From Lithospermum erythrorhizon (taxonomy: Eukaryota > Streptophyta > Magnoliopsida > Boraginales > Boraginaceae), in contig JADFUC010000852.1 in NCBI GenBank assembly GCA_019722365.1, positions 62,001-126,000 of the forward strand: a stretch of DNA of 64,000 nucleotides, in the 5' to 3' direction. The translations under genes and the position numbers were made by a program. The notes beneath the pieces were generated by a model, which did no database searches, had not been told where the DNA came from, and was given only the letters and a program-made list of their open reading frames with translations. Positions 40,230 to 52,211 of the stretch are shown here, one piece after another (positions within the stretch are counted from its first letter, which is position 1; each line of letters begins with the position of its first letter).

Positions 40230-42041
40230 TCTTAGAGGGAGAGATCTTTGAAGATTGAGTCGGAGCATTATTTGTTCGACATTTTACTATTTCATAGATA
40301 TCTTGTAAGTGTGATGGAATGATTTTAGTTGCACATTCAATCTATCCATATTCCATACTCTATGTACATGTGAAGAGTTTGTGAGTGCACTGTTGATCTC
40401 TTTCCTTTTTTGTTATATAAACTTTGTCAAAGGAGTTCCTACATGATCATTGTGAGTTATGCTCATTGGTTTAAGTTACATCAGATGAACATTAACTCCT
40501 AGCCTTTAGAATATTGGTGAAGCATTTATCCACTAGAATTTTATACACAAATGTAACTTAATGTTCCTCACAAAAAAATGCTAAAAATAGCAAAAGTGAC
40601 CTATGGGTTTTGTTCCAAGTAACAGCAACTCTTCATGCCTCATGGAAGATTGAAAGAGTGGCAAACTTTTCCACAAAATATGGTTCTACCTCACTCAAAC
40701 CACTTTTGGTCATTATGAACTATAGAGTTCATTAAATATTTAGTCTATGTTGGGATTTAAGTTTACATAAAGTGCTAGCAAATATGCTTCTTTTGGGGGA
40801 ACCCTTTGCTTACATTTCTTGTTGGGACTTTGTCTGCCCTCACAAAATACTTTGAAATAAAATTAATGCCTTTCTCCTCATGTTTGCATGATTGAAATTC
40901 AATTCAAGAATCCTATAGAGACCCTCAATGATCTTATTATTTCATAAGAATGTTTCTTAAAAAATGTTGCACGCTTGCAGACTAGAATATAGTACACTAG
41001 ATATTATTGGTCAAACTTAATTCATTCTTATTATTCGACCCCTCGTGTGATGATACAGAAAGTAAGATTGTTTTAAAGTTATTTTACAAATGAAGATATT
41101 AATTTTTATAACTAAACGTTCCAATTTATTCGGAATGTGTTTATAATAAATAATCGATCTATTTTTTTATCAATAATAATTCATTCTCTTAAATTAAGTT
41201 TTTACAGATTTATAAAATTATATACTTCTCACCATATGCTTATATGAAAAATGAAGTACATTGAATATATTATGTAAAAAGATTAATTTAGGATAATTAA
41301 ACTTGAGTAATTTTAATTAATTAGTTAAACTACCTCTCAATTAAATCGCACCCACATAATTTGTGTATGAGATCAAATTGGGAGCTAAATCGTACCCATA
41401 TAACTACTTTCAATGACTAAATCTTAACATTTAAATTGTTAAAGACCATAACGCAATTTAATTCCACTTTTGAAATCAAATTAAATTGACAATTAGCTTA
41501 AAAACAATATGCATATTGCTTAGAATGTCGACTTCTTTTGGGTGATTCTATAGGTGGATCAAGTGACACTAGCTATAGCCTATAGGTGCTGTTTATAAGC
41601 AAGGTTGACAACAAAACAACAACCCCCCTCCCTCCATATTATACTTAGATAATCCCAACAACTCAACAATTGTGTATTACAGTAGATAATCCCAACAACT
41701 CAACAAATGTGGGGGTCTTTATTGTGCTTCTGCAGTAACAAACATTTTCCTACAGCTTATCAAAAGTGCAAGGTTGGCATACTTTTGCAATACATTATTT
41801 GATGATCAACAACATAATAAGCTGCAAACAATTGACTAATTATTAATTAAATCTAACACTGTCTGCCACTTTCCCATATTTCCACAAACAACTAAGTTGG
41901 CAAGTTTCTCATTTCACTCAGCCTGTCTGCTTCCACAAACTGCATGTAAACCTATATATATTCAAGAATCAAACAGGGTTTCTCTACATTTTTAATATAG
42001 TAGTGAGCTCTATGTTTTAAGGGTATATTTGTGTGATCATC
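40230..42041. other. Gap between TOL and the peptide gene
   Basis: TOL 3' flank and AT-rich DNA without a supported gene. A 24-bp direct repeat (TAGATAATCCCAACAACTCA core) is present at about 41646 and 41683. Confidence 0.45.
41953..41960 (+). promoter_or_regulatory. Candidate TATA box of the peptide gene
   Basis: TATATATA lies about 80 bp upstream of the ATG at 42042, a normal spacing for a short leader. It supports the small frame being a real gene. Confidence 0.5.
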
Positions 42042-42281
42042 ATGAATTTTTCTTCAAATAAGTATTCTTGCATGCAGAAGTGTTTGATCTTGATTAGTTT
42101 GATTTCTCTAATTGCCATTTCTGAAGCATCAAGATTGACAAAAGTACATTGGGATCAAATGTTGCCTAAGAAGCTTCCAACACCTTCTTCAGCTCCTTCC
42201 AGAGGCACAAATCATCAAACTTCATCTTCCTCAAATGAAGAAACTCAAAGGTTGCTGCCTTCTTCAAATGGAAAGCTTTAG
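42042..42281 (+). CDS. Small secreted peptide precursor, IDA-like candidate
   Basis: Single-exon, 79 residues. The first 33 residues form a signal peptide with a hydrophobic core (CLILISLISLIAISEA). The mature part contains LPKKLPTPSSAPSRGTNH at about residues 44-61. This resembles the IDA/IDL core, where LPKG-x-PIPPSAPS-K/R-x-HN is recognised by HAESA-type receptors: LPK, a proline pair two apart, SAPS followed by a basic residue, and N-H near the end are shared. It departs from the canonical form: the second proline of PIPP is Ser, GT is inserted after Arg, and an 18-residue polar tail follows instead of ending at HN. A nearby TATA box and the signal peptide support a real gene; the family assignment is tentative. 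Confidence 0.6.
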   Translation: MNFSSNKYSCMQKCLILISLISLIAISEASRLTKVHWDQMLPKKLPTPSSAPSRGTNHQTSSSSNEETQRLLPSSNGKL

Positions 42282-43101
42282 CATTCATTATATATTATTT
42301 ATGGAATCTTGAAAAGGGTTATTGTTTTTGTAGATAGATAGTTATTATTATGTAGATACAGATGAAGATTTTCCATGTAAAGATATCATGCATTACTATG
42401 GAAATTAAAGGATTATCTGAAGTTCATGCATGCAAGCTCTAAACATGCAGGCAGCAATAATATGACAAATTAAAACAATTGTTTATTGGAAATAAATTTG
42501 TATATGCATGCAAAACTATTGAGTCTAGTTGGTGAAGGGGAATAACATTATCAATTGGTTTTAAGATGAAACTACATAAAATTTTAATAATAGGGCGAAT
42601 CTATTGAAGGCAATGGTATGGGTTAGCAGATGTTTATCATCAGTTTGTGATGTTGGATGCTTTTCAATTTGGCTTGCTTTATTATTTGTTCATCTTCATT
42701 TCCATAGCTAATTAGCAGATGTTTATCATCAGTTTGTGATGTTGGATGCTTTTCAATTTGGCTTGCTTTATTATTTGTTCATCTTCATTTCCATAGCTAA
42801 TTAGCTACTAATTTTTTTTACTCGCCTAATTTGTAATGTCAGGGTCCAATAACCCTGCCAGATGGGACTAATCAGGCTTATGTACCTTGCAAAATTATAT
42901 GATTATATAAGCAAGCTATAAAAATCAGAAGAATATAGAGATGTAACTGAATGAACATTATTTCGAAATATTACAACAAAAAATGGCTACTGATGTATAC
43001 TATTAGTTTTCTCAATCTAACAACAAAGGTTACCTTACTAAATATTTGTGTGATATTGTTATTGAATTTAGAATTGACATGATTACGTGTAGTTTTCAAG
43101 C
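42282..43101. other. 3' flank with a recent tandem duplication
   Basis: AT-rich flank of the peptide gene. Its main feature is the exact 89-bp duplication at 42623-42800. No gene is seen. Confidence 0.5.
42623..42800. repeat. Perfect 89-bp tandem duplication
   Basis: Copies at 42623-42711 and 42712-42800 appear identical base for base, both starting TTAGCAGATGTTTATCATCA and ending CCATAGCTAA; a TTAGC stub follows. Identity in non-coding DNA suggests a recent event, or an assembly artefact. Confidence 0.9.
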
Positions 43102-43340
43102 GATGTAAATTAAAGACATCGTATATTTAACACGATATTCTAATAACGTTAAGTAAGACTAATCCACAAGCCAGGTAATCACCGTAAATTTCAATTATAA
43201 TAGAAAAGAAACAGACATAAGACTCATCAAATAACCTATATACATACAAGCCATATATATAAGGCAAGACACTAGAACAAATACTCTAGTTTTCCGATGT
43301 GGAAGTATTCACGTCATTTTCAACAAATTTCTACCTTAAC
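43102..43340 (-). repeat. Left (3') LTR-like repeat
   Basis: Direct-repeat partner of 45291-45583; shorter by about 50 bp. The borders are judged by where similarity fades and lack a clean TG...CA. Confidence 0.55.
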
Positions 43341-45290
43341 TTGAATCAAGTATAATGTAAAAATCGTAAAACTTCCTACAAGTGCACCAGATGTACCCGA
43401 AATACCAGATGCTGCTGGGGATAAATGAATCGACGTGTTTCGATAGTGGAAGATGTACTCAATGTACCAGACGCGCCCAAAAGTACTCTCGGGGATGCGA
43501 CATAAAGGCCCGTGATGAACACCCGTAAGAGATAGATAATGCTAAACCGCATGTGAGAATACCTCACATATTTCCCTCGCTGGCTGTGTCAAGTGTACAA
43601 CTCAAACGAGCTGTTTCAAACGCCGTTGAACTCCGCTCAAGGAAACCCTCTTCACCGTTTGTCGATATCCCAAAGCTAACCATATCAACACCACATGAAG
43701 ACCAAAATGGGAACTAGTGAATACCAAAGCATGCATGCCTTCTATCCAACTAGAGCGAACACATCCAATGCATCACCCTCCCTCAGACGCTGCTCCAAGC
43801 AACAAATGACCCATGAGAATCGAGCTACCGTGCAACCAACAACAATTGCCTAACTCATCATCATCATACGTATTTCACATACAAGCGCACTCACCCATAA
43901 CTCTAAGGACATCCTCGAGCTACTCCATGATGTTCCACGAAACCTCAAGCCACCGAAGTATACCGGGCGCTAAAAATGAACGAAGTGCCCCTCCTCCCGA
44001 CTATCACTACCGACTGAATTCCCTGCTCCACCCGGCTCCCAACATCACACAAAGCCGACAAGAAAATACAAACAACGCCCATACCTTGTATCCAATACAA
44101 AGTTCCACGCCTACACCAATTTAAGTACATCCAAACCTATAAATAAACAACAACTCTTCACCTTCTCTCGTGTTTAAACTCTCTATCTGTCTAAACGACT
44201 CAAAGATAACAGATTCGTCGTCAAGTGAAACACATGTCTAACCTCGCTCAATGTACAACCTCCACCATCATGTGTCCTACTCCTACCGCAATCAATCCCA
44301 ACCATCTTGTAACCGAAAACACTAAGCCATACTAACGTTACCTTCCAATCTACTCATGTCAAAGATCACCTTGGCCCCTAGGACACACTATTCCTGCCTC
44401 GAGGTCCAAAGACCACACACGGTATTTGTCTCTTAGCAATCAAAGCCATGTCCTCTTCGAAATGCATACCACTCGAGACTCCTCTCTGTTGTTCATTCCT
44501 CAACTTGGGACAATCACGTTTCCAATGTCCCAATTCCTTACAGAAATTGCACCTATCAGTTTTCCTCGAACCCCGACCCGGCCTGCTGGAGAACTTCTCC
44601 ACCGGTCTATCACCACTAGTGTTAGCAACTAGTGCACCAAACGGTCCGACTGTAGTACTAGAACCACCACTACAACTAATATGTACCCTTACATGAGGGC
44701 GATCTCACTCTTCCGTAAATGTAATCTTTATCATTTATCATAGACTCCCCAAAGTTCCTCTATATGATATAAGTAAAAGAGGCTAACAAAATCAAAGCAA
44801 AGATCGTCATCCTCAATCTTAATATCTATATTACGTGAAATCGAGTAATACATCCTATTACTTACCCAGTGGTTTTTAAGACACCTTCCCTCGTATTCTC
44901 TACCAAACAGACGCCGCTTCAACAACAATTTATCGGGTCAATCTCTCTTCGCCATATACGCATTTTTAAGCCGAGCCACAAACCGCAACGCATACTCTTC
45001 CGAAACCGCGATAACCTCTATCATCCAAAGCGAATCACCATCAGCTTTCTCCTCTGTGACGCAGCCATGTTATTCCCGGCAACGGTACTGTGGATTTTCC
45101 ATCGGCGGAGCCTGCAGCCCCATCTCGCTTCGTGTAACTCTGCTCTCGATTCGCAGACTCAAAACCGTTTTCTCCCAATTAACCTCTCCTCAATTTTAAT
45201 ATTTACCACTCATCTCTTCGTAGAGATTAAATTCAAGCTCCGGGTTATAACAAGACGCAAATCTGTAATCACAGACTACGAAAAATTATG

Positions 45291-45583
45291 GATGCAAAGT
45301 AAATAATATCGTATATTTAACGATATCTCTAACGACGCTGTTGTAATTCAATCCACAAACAAGTAACTTTCACTAAAAAATTTCACTATAACGTGTTAAA
45401 ACAGACATAAGATTCGATCAAATAGCTTAAGAATGCTATTAAAAATCTTACAAAAATGTTTATTGATACAGAAATAACCTATATACATATGCCATATATA
45501 TAGATTAAGACACTAGAACAAATATTCTAGTCTTCCGATGTGAGAGTATTCAAGTCATTTTCAACAGATACATTCTCGTTAAC
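45291..45583 (-). repeat. Right (5') LTR-like repeat
   Basis: Direct-repeat partner of 43102-43340, with an internal insertion around CTTAAGAATGCTATT. No convincing primer-binding site is visible next to it. Confidence 0.55.
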
Positions 45584-46105
45584 AAAACATTCACATTACT
45601 ATAAATAACCAACCAAGTGCATACACAATTCTTCCATTATAGACGTTTCCTAGCTTGTGTCATGATTTCGTATAGGTACTGGTACAGGTGATTTCACGCC
45701 TTTTCAATAACTGCATGAATAGTATGTAAATGACATCTTCTAAAGTTTTATGCTCTTCCAGAAAACATTGAAAGATGAATCCTTTCAGGACCACTCTTCT
45801 ACTTTTCATTTTTTCTCAAGAAGGTGATCGGACAAGAGCAACATCGCCCAGCATGTGTATAACCTATGTTGGTTGTTCTTATAAGGTTATCAACCACAAT
45901 GAGTGTTCGATCTTCCATTACGGTAAGAAATGCCATGGATCATTCAAGCCCGATTCACAGGGTTGCCGTTAGCTCTATACCTGGCTGGCCTGTGTGATAT
46001 CTTCAAGTGTTCACATAGTGACTTACCTTCTTCCTTTAAATACCGAAAAACATTTTACCATGCATGAAGCTCTTGTAAAAACATTTTCCAAGTGATATCT
46101 TCTGA
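45584..46105. other. Gap downstream of PEX1
   Basis: Between the retroelement and the PEX1 stop codon. It includes PEX1 3' untranslated sequence; no gene is supported. Confidence 0.4.
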
Positions 46106-46197
46106 TCAAGCTAGAGTTGCTCTTTTACCCTTGGAATCTCTAGACTGTATATAGCAGGAACACCATTAGTATAAGATAGCACAAGGAGTCATACATA

Positions 46198-46240
<43 letters not shown>

Positions 46241-49200
46241 GTAGCTCTTTTCGAATCCAAAAATTGACCGTATATGTCATATAATCGCTGTTTCTCAGTG
46301 TCTGAGACTGACGGTTTGGCCTTAGCTGCAACTGATTTTAGAAGAGCCTCAGGGATCACTGGCATCGTTCCAGCTGTGTTATTGGCATTGTCCAAAAGGT
46401 CATGAACTGCTTCAAGTTGAGCATCAGAGAGAAGTGCTTGAAGGTCAGCTCCGCTGAACCCTTCAGTCTTCGAGGCTATGGCTTCAAGATCAACATCAGT
46501 CGCCAATGGAAGCTTTCTTGAAAGAACCTTAAGAATATCTAGCCTTTCATTCTGGGAAGGAAAATCACAAAAGAGAAGCCTATCCAGCCTTCCAGGCCTT
46601 AATAGAGCAGCATCAAGCAGATCTGGTCTACTGGTGGCAGCAAAAACAAAGACACCAGTCAAGATTTCAACCCCATCTAGTTCGGTCAGAAATTGGTTAA
46701 CTACTCTATCTGTAACGCCAGTATTATCATGTCCTCTTTTTGGCGCAATAGAATCAAATTCATCAAAGAAGAGAAGGCATGGTGCTGCGGCAGCAGCTTT
46801 TGAAAATATATCCCTTACAGCTTGCTCAGATGCACCAATGTATTTATTAAGCAGTTCGGGTCCTTTCACTGAGATGAAGCGTAATGAACAGGCAACTGCA
46901 GCAGCACCAACTATGTGTGTTTTCCCACAGCCGGGTGGCCCATACAACAGGACATTGGATCGCATCCTCAAAGGAGACTGTGCAAAGATATTTGGGAACT
47001 TTGAAGGTAATTCAATCATTTCCTTGATAGCATTTTGAATATCATTAAGACCGCCAACATCCTCCCAACCAGATCGACCACCTTCACTAGAGGGCTTCGT
47101 TATGTCACGCATAGCAACTGGGAGGAATTCATGCATTGCATGCAAAAAGTCATCCTTTAGCAGACAAGGTTTCTCATGTTCCCCTATAGTTGAATCCATA
47201 GATAAAAAGCGACTAATGCCAGCATGTAAAGACCGATCCACTAGTATCTGTAAATCATATGCATCATATCCATCACATTTTGAAGCTATATCTGACAAGA
47301 CATCATCAGAACATTGCAGTGAACGTTTCTGAATTTCATGCTTTAACAATGCACAGCGTTCTGCTGAAGCAGGAGCTGGTAACTTCACATGAAAATCGAA
47401 TCTCCCAGAAGAACTCAAACTTTGAGGTAAACTAGTCAGGGACTGCACACAGGCTATGAATGCAATGGGCCCAAATCCACAAACGCTCCTTCTTTTGTTG
47501 CCATATTCATCCATAATATCAGCAAGGAATTCAGTGAGTGCCACAGAATGGGATGAAGACTGAGATCCCTCTAATTCAGTGCCAGATGAAATGATGCTGT
47601 CAAGATCATCAAATATGATTGCTGAAGGAGCATGATCCAGGGCTTCAGATATGTACCCTAAAAGTGTTTGGCGAAGGGTCGAAGGCTTTTCTGATGTTAG
47701 ATGAGAACAACACACATGAACTGTGTGTGACAAAATGTCCCCTTCTTGTTGTACCGATCTTGCAGCAACTACTGACAACAATGATTTCCCGGAACCTGGA
47801 GGTCCACATATTAGAATATGTCCTGGAAACGGAAGACTGTATTTACTATACAACCTTCCAGACGAAGGTGACAACAAAACTCTCAACCTGCTAGTTACAT
47901 CAGAAGCGGCTGTTCCCATCCAGTTCAATGAAGATATTCCCACATCAATGCTTTTACTACTGATATCCTCAATCACATTTATTGATACCCCACTACCTAT
48001 TTTCAATCTTCCTATCAACAGCTCTAAGCTTTTTGTCATCCAGTTCTCCCTGCTTTCTTCACCAAGCTCAAGTTCATATGCATTATATTTATTCCCATCA
48101 ACAGCTTCCTCGGTAACAGACAGAATATAGAGAATCTCAATAGTTGACTCTCCAGATCCATTCATGTTCATATTTCCAAGACTTTTACCCTTAACCTTAA
48201 AATGTAATAGTGTCTTGTTTCCTAGCACCAACGACTTAACACCCACACCTGAATTTGAAGTGATGGCATCAATTTGTGCTAAATACCAGGACCGCAGGAG
48301 AACTGTTATTCCCTTTCTGAAGTTGACCTTACTAGAAACTTCTTCATCATCACAAGGAGTTTCACTAGAAAGATGTGAAAGTATTCTGTCATGCAAAGAC
48401 CAATCTATCACTCCTACCTCTGGGACAGGATGTGTGGTAACAGTTGAATTCTTTGGTTTACTGAAGTTGGCATTTTTCAGAAGTCCACCATCATTGTGTT
48501 CTGAAGCTTGATTCTTCAGAATCTTCTTAAATTGGCAAGGCAAAAGCAAAGATGTGGGGATCTCCTTTCTTACATTCATGTTGCTTGCCTGCACATAGAC
48601 CCCTGGAACATGCACACAAAAGACACCAATAGTAATAACCTAGAATCCTAGATAATGTTCCAGTATGTTCGCACCATAATCTTGTTCAGTTGTTAAGAAA
48701 ATAAACTTACATGAGCGAAGACGTGCTCTTAAGAGCATACGAAGTGATCTGGAAATCATTACATGTCCTTCTGCCACATATTCTGACAATAAAACACGAA
48801 TAATAACTTGGCAGCCATCTTGATTCTCAGTGAAACTTCCATTATCAACCTCCTTGATAGTTGCACCTCCATTGACTTTTGGACTCTGGGTTGCATTTTT
48901 CTCAATGTCTTCCTTAGGCTGTGATCTTGGGATTATCACAACATGCTGGAGTGAATCAAATGAGTATTTACCAGCTGTTTCTGGATGCATGAGAACAACA
49001 GAAGTGAGCACCACCTCTACATTAATTCTATCCACCTCGTAGTTGTGAGAAAATCTACTATCCATGTCTTGAACACGCAGGAGTGCCTTCATTGTGTTAT
49101 ATTCCTGAACAGATGCTGACAAATTAGAATCAGGTGTTCTTTTCCTCCGCTTTGGAGCAACTGCAACTTCAGCTCCAGGAACAAGTTGAACTGTAAAACA

Positions 49201-51272
49201 ATAACACAAGTGAGAATAAGTTGAAATCATATCCAATATCATCATAAAGTATTAACTGTACTTCAAGTTATAAGATACTAACATTCATCTTCAGGATAGA
49301 AGTTTCAACTATATGTGATCTTTATTGTATAAAAAAAAACATGCAACCAGAACATGATGGATAATAGATTGGGAAGAAGGCAATAGTTCCAATGCAAAAA
49401 TAAAATAAAAAATTACAAATAAGAAAGATGGTATAGTCAGCAAATGGACAAGAGACAACAAGAAACGTAACAATTGGTGTAGGGACACTACCATTTAGTT
49501 GCAACTCCACAGCAAATGGTATAGTCATCTTACCTACAGGTTTATTTGGCATACAAGAGACAACAAGAAACGTAACAATTGTCTTGCCATGCAACCACAA
49601 TGGAAAAGTCAACGCATCATGGACGATTCCAACCTGCATTCAGCATCTGTAGTTCTTAAAAAGAACTCTGTAGCCTATACAGACTACAAAGATAAATCAA
49701 ATGTTTAAAATTTCCCAGACCCATGAACAATGAATTCATTCACACATCCACTACAAACACAGCAATTCAGCAATGTAAATAACACGATTAAAAGAAGTTT
49801 CAGCTCATTTCAGAAGGTGCATGTGTCATGGCATGACCAAATTGAGCCTCTTGTAAACTAGTTCTAGAGCATTTTTGAAAACCCATCGAAGTTAAACAAT
49901 TAAATAAAGGAGAGTGGATGTATAGAGCAACACCGAAACACCATAAAAAGAACTTGAGAATGTGTCCATGCCTCCATGGTACAGTCAGGCTAACACCTAA
50001 TCGTCAAATAAGAAAATACACTGAAATACACCAAGTATGCTGGACTCAAACCACCATTTCATATGAGCTTATATACACAACCATGCACCTGTTTCAGAAT
50101 AGCTTGTTCGGCATGCTCAGCATTAAGCTCCAAAACCTCCCAATCATCTTCCGTGAGTGGCTCAATGGTGACCAATGTTGCTTTAGGCAAACTTGGTATC
50201 ACTTTGACATCAACTATTGTACCGTCCAACAATCCAATGCACTCTGCATAACTCTTGTCGATCTACAAATTACACCAACAGAAACAAAATAAATATCACC
50301 ACAAAAATCAGATGCAAAACTAAGTATGTAATTAGTTCCGCTGTATGGAAAGATTTAGGGGTCATATTAACTGAGTCCATCAAATAATTCAGGGTAATTG
50401 AGTTCATCAAATAATACTAGTATAAAACTAAAACATTTGAGTTCAAAATTCATAACTGGACAAATCTTTTCAGGCTCGAGGGAATACAATTAATTCAGCC
50501 GGCAATAAAGCAACAATCTTTACATAAAAAATTCAAAACTGGACAATATTTTTGCCTTTTTTGGAATGTATTGGGTACAACTAACTCAGTTTGTAATCAA
50601 TAAAGCAAATTACATAAAAAATGGAAAAGCAGACAATCTTTTTGGGATATATTGAGTACAACTAATTCAGCTAGTAACCAATGAAGCAACTACAAAAAAA
50701 GCAACAATCTTTACATATGAAAATTCAAAGCTGGACAATTTTTTGGGATGTATCAAGGAAAACTAATTCAGATAGTAATTGATCAAGCAACTTCAAAAAA
50801 AGAAACAATATTTGCATAAAAATATGTATCTTTTTACATATTTTCACCAAATAATATACAACATATACAAAAAGGCCAACATCAAATTCAAACTGGATAA
50901 TCTTTGGCTTAAATTAATCAATAAAACAATCTTTACATTAAAAAAAGAAAAGTTCATTCAGGTTAATTGAGTTCATGAAACAATATACAACATATACTAA
51001 TATACACCCATCAAAATTCAAAACTGGACAATCTTTTTGGGACATATTTGCACAAAAGCAACAATCTTTAAATTAAAAAATGGAAAAGAACCCAGAAACC
51101 AGATCACAACATGCCAAAAATGGTTAGGATTTTGGTGGGAGCTGAGGTGGAAGGCAATGATTGGAGGAAGAAAGGTGGAGGCTGAAGTTGATTGTAGAGT
51201 TTGGATTAGAGAAAGAGGGAGGGAGATGAAGCAACTCTCAATTCCTACTACTACTCTCACTTCAAACTCCAT
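46106..51272 (-). CDS. PEX1: Peroxisome biogenesis AAA ATPase PEX1
   Basis: PEX1 works with PEX6 to pull ubiquitinated PEX5 from the peroxisome membrane. Exons: 51108-51272 (end tentative), 50089-50262, 49534-49633, 48711-49190, 46237-48602, 46106-46144; this sums to 3324 nt, 1107 residues (Arabidopsis 1130, from memory). Seen: N-terminal double-psi/Pex1N parts ([52 protein letters not shown]); D1 Walker A GPPGSGKS near residue 570 with IIFDDLD; D2 Walker A GPPGCGKT near 860, Walker [13 protein letters not shown], and arginine-finger region LLRPGRLDR. The last exon encodes [12 protein letters not shown], the family's conserved end. If the last intron is retained, a serine-leucine tail is read from the GA repeat. 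The first exon lacks the usual WSGSSS block, so one small exon may be missed or lost. Confidence 0.93.
46202..46235. repeat. (GA)17 microsatellite in PEX1 last intron
   Basis: Seventeen GA units on the plus strand. On the coding strand this is GTCTCTCTCT, so the first bases of the repeat are the splice donor of the last PEX1 intron (exon end ACACAG). Confidence 0.9.
50400..51060. repeat. Array of CTGGACAATCTTTTTGGGA motifs in PEX1 intron 1
   Basis: At least six diverged copies of AAAATTCAAAACTGGACAAT then CTTTTTGGGAYRTATT occur in the first PEX1 intron (near 50440, 50530, 50625, 50725, 50885, 51010). The same motif appears near 9715, 9800, 20100 and 63075. It resembles the inner part of a CTCCCTCC-type MITE end. 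Confidence 0.65.
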
Positions 51273-52211
51273 TTTTTGTTATCCAATTTGGGAGGGGTTC
51301 TTGGTTGAAGGTTTTCACTTGCTTGTTGGGGACCTACTCTATTTTTCTTGGGAGATGTGATTAGGATTTTGTTTCATACCATAATAATGGATCAAATGTG
51401 ACATCATGATCGGGATGCTGATAAACTTTATCAAGCAAATTCATTTCCAAGATAAAATTCATATACGTGAATTCAGGCTATGTTGTAATTCCAATCCATC
51501 AACTCGAACACCTTCACTTTATTGGCCCGATTTTCTTGCTTTTATCTGGGTGCAAACGAAGTTGTTCATACTTATAAGGCCCCGTCGAATTGCATTATAT
51601 CTCTAATGTGTGATGCACCCAAGCATGTCACTCTTTTATGAAGTTAAATGCATGTAAAATAATATTATCGTAAGATTCAACTTTGATTCACGGTCAAATT
51701 TATTTAAAGACACATTAGATTATACTCCACCATACGATGTTTCTTACTAGATCACCAACTCAATCTAATGCTATGCATGACGGAAGAAATGAAATGGACC
51801 AAAACCATGGGGATCTCAATATTTACGTGTTTTGCCAGATGTCCTTTTAAAACATTTAATAATGCTATACATGAAATTAAACGCGAGCTGAGTAAGCCAA
51901 TTTTTTCAAACGTTAGCTGAGTATCCCCTCGCCATTCGCCTCTTAAACAAACACATGACACTTCAACTATAAGAATCATATTGACCTGTTAACTTTTCAG
52001 GCATCAAATGTTTAATGAATACAATGCTCTCACTTCTTTGGAGCTTTGAGATGCCTCTTCAGGAAAGCATATTGAAAAAATTGAGTTCTCGTTAATGTAT
52101 GTTAATGAATGGCCTCCTAAGTTCTAATAATTTTTTTCGAACAAAAGCTTAGTGATTTTTCTTCATCCCTGTTGGTAAACCTTTACAATTCATCCCATTC
52201 ATCAAGTTATT
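51273..52211. other. Gap between PEX1 5' end and ASHH2 3' end
   Basis: Contains the PEX1 promoter (right of 51272) and the ASHH2 3' untranslated region. No gene is supported. Confidence 0.45.

Larger units (their letters stand above)
43102..45583 (-). mobile_element. Degenerate LTR retroelement remnant, Copia-like gag
   Basis: Two similar non-coding ends in direct orientation flank about 1.95 kb: 43102-43340 and 45291-45583. Shared blocks include ATCGTATATTTAAC, AAACAGACATAAGA, AAGACACTAGAACAAATA and TTCCGATGTG; the right copy has an extra stretch of about 50 bp. On the minus strand at 44378-44602 a zinc knuckle CNFCKELGHWKRDC (CX2CX4HX4C) follows a basic region, typical of a Copia gag. I see no intact protease, integrase or reverse transcriptase, and frames are broken throughout, so it is an inactive deletion derivative. 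Confidence 0.65.

Noticed and set aside
43813..45306. Plus-strand frames of 100-145 codons in the retroelement
   Set aside because: No domain; opposite to the zinc-knuckle frame and probably by-products of its composition.
46478..48511. Plus-strand open frames across PEX1
   Set aside because: They are mirror frames of the large PEX1 exon, whose minus-strand product is unmistakable.
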